Both the position numbers and the translations under genes were made by a program. From positions 47,096,264-47,160,263 of the forward strand of contig OX637289.1 in assembly GCA_951799445.1 (NCBI GenBank): a stretch of 64,000 nucleotides of DNA. The letters are read 5' to 3'. This DNA comes from Pseudisothecium myosuroides. Its lineage: Eukaryota > Streptophyta > Bryopsida > Hypnales > Lembophyllaceae. Positions 22,771 through 32,812 of this stretch are shown here, piece after piece (the first letter of the stretch is position 1; every line of letters begins with the position of its first letter). The notes below the pieces were generated by a model, which worked only from the letters and a program-made list of their open reading frames with translations, ran no database searches and had not been told where the DNA came from.

Positions 22771-23530
22771 CCTGGATAGTGGTCGGAGAGTCAACTCCTT
22801 GGATGAAGAAGTTCCGAACAGTCCCGTCGTCGAGGAAGTTCTCCACGTGTCGGGTACACACAATTTGGAACCTGCGGATATAAGCCGAGAGGTCCTCAGT
22901 TGGTCCTTGGCGAATATCGGACAAGGCTGCCAAGGCTTGCTGCTGCCCCATCTTTGGTCGAAAATAGCCAAGGAAGGCGTCCGACAGCTCTTCCCACGTG
23001 GTGAAGATTCCTTCCCTGTGTGAACGGTACCAAGAGTAAGCCGTCCCAGTCAGGGTGTTAGGAAACCAGATCAGGTAGTAACCTGGATGAGTGACTAAGT
23101 GAGAAGTGAGAATCTCTTGAAACCGTTCGATATGAGCGGTGGTATCATCATCCGGAGATCCCGAGAACTTAGGAAGGTGATGGGGAACCGAGATCTCTCG
23201 CAGTCCTTGGGGTACCAAGATGGGTAACCCCCTTGGACGCATCATTGGATCTGCCCTTGGTATTAGTGGGACGTCAGTGGCTCCTACTGGTGGGAAGTCG
23301 CCGCCGCCCGGTGGTCCAAGTGGTACCGGAGGCCCTCGGGCCTCATGGTCACCCATTCCTTCAGAGGAATCAAGTGAGCTTACCCTCTCAAATGAATCCG
23401 GGGAGCTAATCTCGTGGTACGATCGGGACGAAGAGGGACTTGGCGGCCTAGACCGAGTTGAGCTTCCCGCTCCTCCTTTAGGTCGCAGTATCTTGTCGGA
23501 GATTGGGGTGACGGAAGGTCTAGGTGGCAT
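22739..23530 (-). CDS. Gag N-terminal segment (retrotransposon gag domain)
   Basis: It starts at an ATG (MPPRPSVTPISDK) after a Ser/Pro-rich leader. It contains the capsid-like Retrotrans_gag region: LPKFSGSPDDDTTAHIERFQ, then TLTGTAYSWYRSHREG and FTTWEELSDAFLGYFRP, followed by LSAYIRRFQIVC. These are typical of Ty3/gypsy Gag, which forms the particle. The frame stops at 22739 just after IQDILSKASVPQ, where the neighbouring frame continues the protein, so the gene is frameshifted here. The start lies 102 bases after the stop of ORF1. Confidence 0.85.
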   Translation of the reverse strand: MPPRPSVTPISDKILRPKGGAGSSTRSRPPSPSSSRSYHEISSPDSFERVSSLDSSEGMGDHEARGPPVPLGPPGGGDFPPVGATDVPLIPRADPMMRPRGLPILVPQGLREISVPHHLPKFSGSPDDDTTAHIERFQEILTSHLVTHPGYYLIWFPNTLTGTAYSWYRSHREGIFTTWEELSDAFLGYFRPKMGQQQALAALSDIRQGPTEDLSAYIRRFQIVCTRHVENFLDDGTVRNFFIQGVDSPTTIQDILSKASVPQ

Positions 23531-23632
23531 CTATCTGAGTCTTGACTCACACCAAACAAATCCGCACATGTATAAAATATAGGAGCAATACAAGGAAAGG
23601 TAAATGAACTGCAAGTGGGGACCAACGCTAGC

Positions 23633-24685
23633 CTAGGCTGGGGCTATGACTTGGTCAGCGCAAATCAACGTCGTGACTATCTCGCACGCAGTAGGGCGTA
23701 TTTCGAAGAAAAACGGAGCCCGTTGATCTTCAATCGCAGTGATCGCTGGCAAGTGTTGGTTCCACGAGGCAACGTTGGTGAAGAAGGTCGCGTGCTTGAG
23801 TCGTTCAAGACGGCTTCTCTTCCCACGGCTCGGATACTCGTAGTGTAGCGGGTGATAACGAGGCTGGTGGATCCACTCGTCTCCAGGCAGGTTGAAGTTG
23901 GAGACCTTGAAGTCCTCCGCGTCTTGACAAGGCTCGCAAGTGGAGGCGTACTCCGTAATGTACCGCAGCTGGTGAGCCGCGTCCAATGTGGCTGGTATAA
24001 GTCGAGATGATATGCCGTGGCAGCAGTCTAGGGTCAACTGGCTGATCCCGTTGTGCCACGTACGAAAATCCTCCGGCTGGGTGTAGGGGTTCTCAAGGAA
24101 GTGGTCGAAATCCACGGCTGGCTGAGCGAACTGGAAGTATCGGCCAACTTCGTTGCAGAGTGGGATCGGGGACCGGTATCGTATGCCGACGTAGGGCACC
24201 TCCGTGAGGGGGTTGTACATTCGATAGGAAGGAAGGTTGGCGTTGAAACACGCCTTGATATAAGCGTTCTTGAACCTCCAAGTGGCAAGTACCACTTCCC
24301 AATAGAAGGAGAGGCACTTGGCAATCTCCTCCTCAGCTACCTCAAAGACTCCAGCTTCAAAGGCTCGAACGATGGAGGGAGTGTGCTGGTTTGGACTAAA
24401 CAAGTATTGGCGCGCCAAGTGTTCCCAGTATTCGAAGGACACCCCCAACTGATCAGGGCCAAGCAGTAGGTCTTCCACTAGAAGCAGCTTGTTGTTCTCG
24501 GAGTCACTATAGCTGCCCTCGTCGTCCTGGTATGGCTTCTTCGGCTGAAGTCGACGATGCTCGGAGTACTCGAGCTGTATCGACTCAAGACACTGCTCTA
24601 GCTCTTCTCTCTTCGCATGTACTTGATTGTTAGTCTTCAAAATAATTGACAGGGACCTATGCTTGTCTTCCGGCAAACGCACCAT
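23633..24685 (-). CDS. Novel ORF1 of the retrotransposon, upstream of gag
   Basis: An intact 350-codon frame whose ATG (24683-24685) lies three bases inside the LTR edge and overlaps the primer-binding-site candidate. The protein starts MVRLPEDKHRSLSIILKTNN, has an acidic/Gln-rich stretch (about residues 25-70), then an apparently globular part rich in aromatic residues (CLSFYWEVVLATWRFKNAYI, CNEVGRYFQFAQPAVDFDHF) and ends LICADQVIAPA. I recognise no domain. It has no Cys/His knuckle, no protease or polymerase motif and no obvious signal peptide or membrane segment. Ogre/Tat elements carry an extra ORF of unknown function before gag, which is the closest parallel in position. It is open although gag is broken, so it is either recently intact or under constraint. 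Confidence 0.75.
   Translation of the reverse strand: MVRLPEDKHRSLSIILKTNNQVHAKREELEQCLESIQLEYSEHRRLQPKKPYQDDEGSYSDSENNKLLLVEDLLLGPDQLGVSFEYWEHLARQYLFSPNQHTPSIVRAFEAGVFEVAEEEIAKCLSFYWEVVLATWRFKNAYIKACFNANLPSYRMYNPLTEVPYVGIRYRSPIPLCNEVGRYFQFAQPAVDFDHFLENPYTQPEDFRTWHNGISQLTLDCCHGISSRLIPATLDAAHQLRYITEYASTCEPCQDAEDFKVSNFNLPGDEWIHQPRYHPLHYEYPSRGKRSRLERLKHATFFTNVASWNQHLPAITAIEDQRAPFFFEIRPTACEIVTTLICADQVIAPA
24665..24684 (-). other. Primer-binding-site candidate of the retrotransposon
   Basis: On the minus strand, three bases inside the LTR end, the sequence begins TGGTGCGTTTGCCGGAAGAC. The leading TGG pairs with the universal CCA tail of a tRNA, as required to prime minus-strand DNA. I cannot name the tRNA with certainty; the GCCGG core resembles the sites used by Tat/Athila-type elements. 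The site overlaps the start of ORF1. Confidence 0.55.
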
Positions 24686-25869
24686 TATGTGAGCGTTTGT
24701 TTATCCACCCTTGGTAAAGAAGCGAGCACAACCAGGCTCTCGGTTAAACAACCGTTTTGACTCGATCTATGGGTGTCTAGCGCCAATCCATTGTGCCTTC
24801 CAAGCAATGGATCTTTTCTATACTCCTAAGACTCGCTACTTTGGAAAATGAAGAAAACAAAACAAAACCCTAATTGAAATTGCTATGACTACTAAGTCTG
24901 AATCAAAGCCTACGAAGGCTTTGTGGTTTGGGAGAGGAGTGAATTCTAATCTAAACTTATCTATTCTAAATGAAAGAGTACCTCATGCCATTTTTAAAAG
25001 TATAAAGCTTGTTGGATTTGGACTCTCCTAAAGAGAGTTATGGACGGATGAAGTTTGACCGCTACTCGGTCCCTCAAACTTCATCCATGCTTTTCTATGG
25101 ACTCCGGATTTTGATTTGACTTGGGATTTGGGCTATGGGCCTGACCTCCTAATTTTCACCTAATTACCAAGTCTTGACTCAATTGGATGAAATCTTCTAG
25201 GGTTTATCCATTACTTGTTCCAAACTTCATCCCTTCTTAACTGCTTGGGGTTTAGGTATTTCCTTAAGTTGGATTTAGTTTTGGGTTACCCTAAACTTGT
25301 TCTAAGATGTTCTAAATCTATACTTAACCTAAACTTAATCTTAAAAGTCCCTAATCCGCCTTCTAATCTTACTTAAAGATCTTAAGTGTGGTTACTAATG
25401 TACTAATCTTAGAAACTTAAGACTTGTTCTGAAGAGATCCTGATTTTAGCCTTTTAATTTGATTAATCACATTAGATTTGGGTTTTCCTATCAAAAGTTA
25501 TCCATGGATGAAGTTTGACCGCTAATCGGTCCTTCAAACTTCATCCGCTAATTACGGCTAGCCCTAATTCCAAAACTAAATTCTAATTTGACTTTTGGTT
25601 CCTAAATTAATTCCTCTTTTTATGTTAGCTTTTTTGTTCCTCTTGGATGAAATTTGTTAGGTTTCATCCAACATGACCCCCTAACTTCATCCGCTCATAA
25701 CTCCTTCATTTTAGCTCGGATCTAGACGTGTTTTAGGTTTTCGGAAACCCCTAGCCCTCTACTATAAGATTTTAAAGTTAATTCTAACCTGACTTTGCTT
25801 CTTGCCTATCCTAGCTCTCGGCCTCCTTCTAATTATCTTGATAAAACAAAGTTAAACACGGAAGAGTGG

Positions 25870-26230
25870 TGTTACGGATCCTTGCAGTGATCGCGATCCT
25901 GTCGATGCCCTGTTCGGAACAACCTATCCACGATTCAGGCACAGGCTTACAGGGGATCTGGAGGGTGAGGATTACCCTTCCGAACTCACTCCAGATCTCC
26001 TTTCCTAATCAACAATCAGATGATGCAAGTATTACAAGTAATTCGACAGTGATTCAATCGGTCTATATTATCATTCATAAAGTTTACAGAAGGTTTGCGT
26101 GAAGACTGAGCTGCTCCGTTTGCTACTTAACGCCACTGAAAACTCTAACAGATAACCGCCCTTAACCTAGAACTGCTCAAGCCATGTAACCGCCGTATAT
26201 ACGTCCCGCTGTTACGATGTAATCGTAACA
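25870..26230. mobile_element. Solo LTR (361 bp) nested in the right LTR
   Basis: Compared with the left LTR this stretch is an exact insertion. It begins TGTTACGG and ends CGTAACA, so it has TG...CA ends with inverted termini. The 5-bp target AGTGG is duplicated at 25865-25869 and 26231-26235, and the left LTR has a single copy at the matching place (near 13875). This is the signature of an LTR retrotransposon insertion reduced to one LTR by recombination, or of a very short LTR-derived element. Confidence 0.9.
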
Positions 26231-26799
26231 AGTGGGGTGTTTAAGGGCCCACCTCATATTGGAGGTCTTGGATCAACCGGTCGAGGTTCCCCCCCTCGGC
26301 CATGTCCCTTCCTCTTGGATTTGTGGCTCCTTGAGTGATTCTTGAATCGGGAAAGATTTGAGAACGAAGTGGTAGAGGCGGTGGAATTTCTTTCTTCTCT
26401 TTCTTTTCACCCCTTCTTACACCCACCAACTTGTCATCCAAAGTTCTTACGTGTTGACTTTGTTCTTACACCTCTTACACCTCTTACACCTTGACCTTCC
26501 CAAGTGCTTACGCGGTTGACCTTTCTCTTATGCCCAAGGGCACGCTCTTCCTTACTCTTGCGCTCACTCTTTTAGTGGTCCAAATTAGTTAGTTGAGATT
26601 TCCTCCAATCCATCCACTCGCACACCCCTCTCCTATTTCATCTTCCTCCTTGCTTGTGATGCTCAAGGTTTTTGGTTATGGTGTGTGGAGAGCTTGGGTA
26701 AGTTGTGCGTGGAGTGATTGTGTGAGCTTTTGCAGGTTTTTGTGTGCTTTTTATGATAATTCCTACTACAAGGTGTACCCCCGAATCTTTTTCCCTACT

Positions 26800-27335
26800 T
26801 TTCCTCCTACTTCGAAAATATCTCTACTTTTACCACCCTAGCTTTCCACTTCTACTATCCTAATTTCCCATTCATTCTACCCCTTTTCTTTCCTACTTCT
26901 GCCACCCTAATTTCCCATTCATTCTACCCCTTTTTTTTCCTACTTCTACCACCCTAATTTCCCATTTGTTCTACTCCTCCTTTCCCCATTTAGTCTTTCT
27001 AAAAAGGAGAATCAAAAGGAACAAAAAAAAACCAACACGAACTGGCCGGAGGCACGGCCTGGAGGCGCAGCTGCAAGCACGGGACCGGGCGCGGGTATCG
27101 GGCGCGGGTAACGGACTGCGGATACGGGCTGCAAGTACGGGCTGCGGGTGCGGGCTGCGTATACCGGTGCAGGTATCGGGCTGCGGGTACCGGCGCGGGT
27201 ATCGGGCTACGGGTACCGGGCTGCTCCTGCTTGGGCTGGCTCCGCTTGGGCTGGCTCCCGCTTGAGCTGGCTCCCGCTTGGGCTGGCTCTTGTTGGGGCT
27301 GGCTTTCGCTGGGCTAGCCCGGCCCGGGATTTTTT
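26800..27335. repeat. C/T-rich tandem block and GC-rich minisatellites in the right LTR
   Basis: From about 26830 to 26985 a unit like CTACTTCTACCACCCTAATTTC (roughly 57-bp spacing) repeats about three times. From 27075 to 27230 a unit like GGGCTGCGGGTACCGG repeats many times, followed (27225-27310) by GCTTGGGCTGGCTCCC repeats. The left LTR has neither of the GC-rich arrays but an unrelated one at the same location. Confidence 0.8.
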
Positions 27336-29546
27336 CCCTTCCTCTGGACGTTTTTTCTGAACTTTTGGTAAATGCCAAAAATAATGACCGAGGCCACTTA
27401 AACCAAGGGAAAGCCAAAACTAATCCTAGTTCTACATGAACTTTTGCCTGTAACGTTTTCCTAAGTTCTTAGATGCTAAACTTTGAAGGTTTCCAAGAAT
27501 CTCTTGGAAACTAAACTTTGAACCGAGTTCTCTAGGGAGATCAAGGCTTCGCCGTCGAGTTGGGTTTAACACCAGCTCTAGGATTTCTCCCTGCCCGTAG
27601 GTTCAAAGCTTCGCCGTATGGCGGGTTTTTAACACGCACTCTAGGACTAGGGGGGGTTAATAATCAAAGCTTCGCCATCAACAAGGAGGGCTCACATGAC
27701 CACAAGCAATTTCAAAAGAGGAAGAAAACCGTTAGAACATAACCACCCTGGAGGGCCCACAACTCCACCGTACGGGGGGAGGACCACACGCCAAGGGTTC
27801 TTAGAGAAAGCAAAAGAGTTCCCCGACTGGAAGAGAAACACTCGGAGGTTAATCTAGACATACGGGTCGGAAAATACAATCCTTAAACACTAAAAGACCC
27901 CCCAGTGGGCAGCAAAGCCAAGCCGCTGCGGGAGGAGCTTTAGGATCAGGACAAAACTCAAAGAACTCCCAAGCAAGTTAGTGCTTCCAACAAATACTTC
28001 AACTGACAAGTTAGTGACCAAAGTGACTCAATAATAAGCCAAATAATACCCAAGGCTACTCCAAACTCATAAACACAAAGGAAGAAGGACCCCCAAGACC
28101 TTCAAAAGCTGAAAATAGAACAACAACGGAGCACCACGTGCTCAAAACACTGTGGAAGTGCTTTTGGCTAAAATAGCCAAAAAATCCAACATAAGTTGGA
28201 CCCACGGACCCAAAACATGAATGGGGGTGGTTTTGGAGAGAAATGAGGGCCCTTTTGTAGGTTTCCCAAGGCCCTCACCTCCCCTCTTTTAACCTAGGTA
28301 ACCCTATCAACTTGGATTTTCATCCTTATCTTTTAGGATTTTCACGTAGTTTGGATTTTACGCTGGTCCAACACTCTAACTATTGGAGATTAACTCCAAA
28401 TCAAAAACCAATTGCGCCATTGGCTTCAGAAGGACATTTTTAATCTTGGTGCCCCCCTACCCCCTATTCCAACGCCAAAATCCCACCATAAACTATCGCC
28501 AACTGGAGTCAGTAAAAGAGGTAAAAATCTACTTTTTGGAGGTTACCTTTTCTGACAAAGGTGACTAGCCAGGGTGGTCTGGGAGGTCTTAGGGAGTAAG
28601 GAAAGACCCTTCGTTGACTTTGTTCTGACTTCGCGTGCTCCCGGGACGCCGGTCAACTCCACGTAAATCCCGCCATGTGGATAATTCGAAGGAATGTCGG
28701 TGATTCGGCCGTCTCCCGCTATCGAAACACCACGAAACTCGTCGGGGTGCGTTATTAGCATAAAAGAAACTATCCTAATTTTTAGTGAGATTTTACCGCT
28801 ACCTGGGTAATTATCGTGAATTTCCCATCGTGGTTTTAGGCGGTTGACCATTCGGAAGGAGTATTTCTTCAACCCAGAAAATTCCGAAACTTCTTGGGGA
28901 ACCTCTCATGGGGTTTCCCAAGAGATTTGCAAGTTCACATCTTGATCTTGCATGTCTTGATACGGAGGGCAAAAAGATACCTCCGTTGGTATACCGGCAA
29001 TCAAGAAATCTTCCGCATATCGGGGAATCTTCCGCATACGGGGGAATCTTGGCGAATGGATTTCGCTTTTGACTTTCCGGTATGGTTTAGAACCAAGATC
29101 ACAATCTGGTGACCGTAGATTCCTCCACTGGCCTGTCTTGCGAAAGTGCCCCCTGCAAGCTAACAATTGGGGTTTCTACTATTCGTCGATGGGATGGGGA
29201 AACTGACACCTCTCTTGGGGAATCTACCTAAGAATCTCCCTAGACTTCCCTCAGACCAATTTAGCCCAGCTTGGTCACTTGCATAGTGATTTTAGGTTAT
29301 TTTGAGTAAGAACCCTCAAACCTTCTAGTTTCCACTACCTCTATGGCTCCAACCTATTTACAAGTGGGTTTTAGGACTATTCTAAGGAGAAAAGGCTATT
29401 TAGGACCAAAGGGCATATTGGTATGTAACATGTCCATTCTGATTTTACACTCTTTTTAGGGCTTTTTGTGTATAATTATGACTTAAATTGCACAATCTAA
29501 GAAAAAAGAAGACTATGAGTCCCAAGTGACGAATTGGGAGCTCACA

Positions 29547-29851
29547 ACGACCCGGTATTCTTCCTGGCCCGCAATGTCCTGTCCGATGTCTTAACTGCCG
29601 CAAGGATGGCTCGCAGACATAGTGTTGGAGGAAACTGGTGGAAGGGTGTTTGTTGTCCCAGACTAACCGGGATGCTGGAGGTCCCTCAAGTCCACTGCCT
29701 GCGAATAAGATCCGTCATTCAGCATTGAACCTGTCCATTCAAGCCTGTTGGTCGCGATGTCCTATGTAGTGGGCTCTGGAAAAGTCAACTTTAGCTTCTT
29801 CTGCTGCGCGCCTTTGTGCACTGGACGGTTCTGTCGTTTACTTGAAGCATC
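29547..29851. other. Flank right of the retroelement
   Basis: Moderately GC-rich single-copy-looking DNA. The first five bases (ACGAC) do not match the left flank. It may belong to the gene relic on the minus strand just downstream, but no motif is visible. Confidence 0.4.
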
Positions 29852-30971
29852 TCATTCCGCCTGAACTTGTCCGGAGTTCTCGATTATCCGTTGAATCTCA
29901 GTCATCTCACTCCCCTTGAAGGTAAGATACATCTTCAGGAGTTTCGTTCCTATGTTCTGTGGGCATTCTTTTGTCATTCTGTGCCAGAACAATCGCGCTT
30001 TGTCTTTAAATATATGCTTACAATACTTGCAAACGAAGGCAGTGCACTTGCCCTTTACAGGATCTGAGTTGTCGTCCTTTCTGTAAGCGTGGGCCTCCAG
30101 AACAAGTTCCTCGTACTCCATTTCCGTGTACAGGCATATGCACTGAGTTCAATTGTGCATCATCGTGTTCTTGTACAATCGTAAATTTCGTTTGTCTCCA
30201 ACTTTAATCTTCATGAACAGAACGCAACTTCTGAATTTAACATTTTAAGCAGAATGCAGTCGGTGCTTGTTTTGGTCTATCGTGCAGGACAAGGCAATCT
30301 CATATTGTCTCGAGAGGTTGTATGCAATGTCGGGGTAAACCTTAACCGCTGAGAAATTGCAGTGTGGTCTGTGCATGCAGAACCGAATGGTATGACGTGA
30401 ATGACAACCTACGGAAGGAAAATGAATGAAGCCTCTCCTGCCACAGAACGGATTCATGAATGAATCGAGGTGACTTAGCCTAACGTAATCGGAATGGAAG
30501 CTTAGAGGAGCATATTTCACTTACATCTTTGACGATTCCAGGTGGGCTGTACCGCATGATCTTAATGAACGTGTCTCTACTCAGCCAACCTTCCATTTCC
30601 TTATCGTCATAAGCGTAAAAGTGTTTTCCGTCTCCGTCATGTAATTGCAGGAGGTCCTCGTACTCCTTCTTTCATATTGGTGACTTATATTCTTTATTTG
30701 GGCGATTGTTTCCTGTTGCAGCGTTCTTCTTGGATGTCCTGTCCTATGCAATGTCCGTTGGTAGCTGTCTCCCCTCGGTCGCTGTGACCAACCCATGGTC
30801 ATTGTTTTCTTTGTTTTCACTGTTGGCTTCGTACAACTGCGTCGACGTGCTCGTTGCGTCCACCATGACACCCTGCTCACGGCAAGAGAAAGCGCAGTGA
30901 TAGCAAGTGTCCTTGTTTTCTCTCGCCTTGTCAAAGATGTGAACCGTCAGGCGGAGATTCGGCAACGTCAT
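29852..30971 (-). pseudogene. Unrecognised gene or gene relic with a zinc-finger-like segment
   Basis: Several minus-strand segments look coding. One runs 30971-30744 (HIFDKARENKDTCYHCAFSC, then an Asn/Glu-rich part). In the same frame but beyond two stops is 30673-30525 (KKEYEDLLQLHDGDGKHFYA, later YDDKEMEGWLSRDTFIKIMR), which ends at a good donor, GTAAGTG. A third, in another frame, starts at an ATG (30121) and includes FVCKYCKHIFKDKARLFWH followed by RMTKEC, a Cys2...His...Cys arrangement reminiscent of BED-type or C2H2 fingers, and ends at 29852. The order suits exons of one minus-strand gene, but I cannot join them without stops, and no family is certain. It could be transposase-derived. 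Confidence 0.35.
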
Positions 30972-31399
30972 GGACTTCCTGCGTGCAAGTGTGGCACTAA
31001 TAAACCGACGCTACACCCACAACAGACGTGAACCCCGCTGTAGCAAGAACGCTTTCCTCCCGAACCCCCTCACTCTAAGCGCCGTGAGGAATTGGAAGCC
31101 CACTAAGCAGACCTAGAAGCACCTAAAGCATATGCGTGGTGAGGCGTCGTGGCTTCAAAGGATCCTCAATAGATAGCGGTAGAATAACAACCGCCACAGA
31201 ACCCACAGGCATATACAACGCTGCCCTTGCTTACTATAGTGCATGAACCACCTTCAATCAAAACAGAGGCTGTGCGTACACACCACTGATGCGCAGACAC
31301 AACCTGCGTAGGTGACAAAGGCAAGAAAAGTGTGACACTTGAAACCCGAGGGGAGGAAGATGCATTGTTGAGGTCCTGCATCTTCTGAACGCCATCATA

Positions 31400-32188
31400 A
31401 CTTCTTCTCGAGTTTCATGAACGCCGCGGGCACTCAGTACGTCACGCTCACCCTAAATGCATGGAAGGCAATGATTTGTTCTGTCCTCATGGCATTCTCT
31501 CGCGCCGGCGCAGGACGTCAAAATCATCATTTAGTAGTGCAGACCTCATGATTATATGTATTTTTGGCATTCTATTGTTTGGTCATAGAATGAAACTACT
31601 TCACGCCTAATGTGAAGAAGCGGAAATAGGACTGAATTTGTCCACGTTCTCTGTACCCCTATTTTCTGTTAAAAATGACTTGTCTATTGTCTTGCAGACA
31701 GGACGTTATCCCTAACGCCGAACTATACATTCTATGTAGTCATACTAACTTTGACCTGCAACTAATGTAGTGATTGAGTTGAATGGTGTATAGGCATCAT
31801 GCGCCTATAATTGTCTTGTATTGCCTTGCAACTACAAAATATCAGATTTCATAAGCTCTTTTCCAACAAGTCCAATATGTATATAGACTACAATGTATCA
31901 TAATGTGTAAATTGAATTTTAATATTTTGAACATCTAAAATAAAGTGGTAGCTCTCATTTAAAGGATTGTAATTTTGAATGTACAGTGATGATTTCCGAA
32001 CTTTCTTTTGCAGATTTGGCCCTTAAAGCCTAAGCCAATAATATGTACCGCTTTGCATTTGTTCATGCATAAATAATTTTCTCTGCATTCTCCGATTTTG
32101 TTATTTTCTAATTTCATATCAATTTTCGGGTTGTAGGGTTGTAGGATTTAGGTTTATGGGTTTATAGTTTGGACTTAAGGTTTTAGGG
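31400..32188. other. Intergenic DNA
   Basis: No reading frame with coding character and no recognisable RNA. AT content rises steadily toward the tandem repeat that follows. Confidence 0.5.
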
Positions 32189-32556
32189 GCAACATATAAC
32201 AACTGTACATGTCACAGAGCCCTTTATTTTTGGCAAAAAATGAAGCCAAAAAAATGACATGTAAAAAAAACTATTCTTATGTCGTGAAGCGCGGATCTGA
32301 GGAATTGCTTGTTACCTATAACAACCATATATGTTTAGGAGCCCTTTAATTTTTGCAAAAAATTAAAGCCAAAAAAATAGTGTCAAAAAAAACTTTTCTT
32401 ATGTCGTGAAGCAAGGATCTGAGGGATTGTTTGTTACCTATAACAACCATATATGTTTAGGAGCCCTTTAATTTTTGCAAAAAATTAAAGCCAAAAAAAT
32501 ATAGTGTCAAAAAAAAAATTTCTTATGTCGTGAAGCAAGGATCTGAGGGATTGTTT
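32189..32556. repeat. Tandem repeat, three units of 122 bp
   Basis: The phrase TATAACAAC recurs at 32195, 32317 and 32439, and TTATGTCGTGAAGC closes each unit. The last two units are nearly identical; the first is diverged. Each unit holds a small palindrome (CTTTAATTTTTGCAAAAAATTAAAG-like). There is no reading frame. Confidence 0.9.
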
Positions 32557-32812
32557 GTTCCCCTAGAGATTAAGAGAATATAGAGACTTCTAAGGAATCT
32601 ACTTTTAATGAAGATTCAACGGTTGGAAAAAATTATGTTTTTTATATTTTGGATCCTATTTAGAGGCTCTACTCAAATATGACGAAATTCCTTGAGGCAA
32701 ATCTTCCTTGCTAAAAGGATAATTGAGTTATGGGGCTCAAAAGCTTGGCAATGCCACATGTCAAAAACCCAAGCAATTTTTTTTAAAAAACTTATCCACT
32801 TTCACTATAAGA

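Larger units (their letters stand above)
12703..29546 (-). mobile_element. LTR retrotransposon (Ty3/gypsy-like gag-pro), non-autonomous, very long LTRs
   Basis: Two long direct repeats, 12703-17032 and 24688-29546, begin TGTGAGC and end GCTCACA, so they have TG...CA ends and a 7-bp perfect terminal inversion. They enclose 7.65 kb carrying minus-strand genes in this order: primer-binding-site candidate, ORF1, Gag (broken), retropepsin, then about 3 kb with small frames. No reverse transcriptase, RNase H or integrase motif is visible in any frame, so the copy could move only with enzymes from a relative. No target-site duplication is seen (AGGCA on the left, ACGAC on the right), and no polypurine tract is evident beside the LTR at 17033. 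The retropepsin and Gag type and the extra ORF before gag recall the Tat/Ogre side of Ty3/gypsy, as does the LTR length; this placement is tentative. Confidence 0.85.
24688..29546 (-). repeat. LTR at the right end (5' LTR in element orientation), 4859 bp
   Basis: It is the homologue of 12703-17032 with matching ends. Its extra length comes mainly from a nested solo LTR (25870-26230) and from a longer C/T-rich and GC-rich repeat block (26800-27330). In element orientation it precedes the primer-binding-site candidate, so it should hold the element's promoter. Confidence 0.9.

Noticed and set aside
22412..23023. 203-codon plus-strand frame
   Set aside because: It is antisense to Gag with its zinc knuckles and capsid domain; no motif of its own.
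12703..29546. Plus-strand orientation for the LTR element, with TGGCGGCC at 17036 as primer site
   Set aside because: All coding frames (ORF1, Gag, Pro) are on the minus strand, and the minus-strand primer-site candidate is at the right distance and near the gag side.
32189..32556. Regularly spaced repeats that might suggest a CRISPR-like array
   Set aside because: The units are direct tandem copies without unique spacers, and the genome is eukaryotic.
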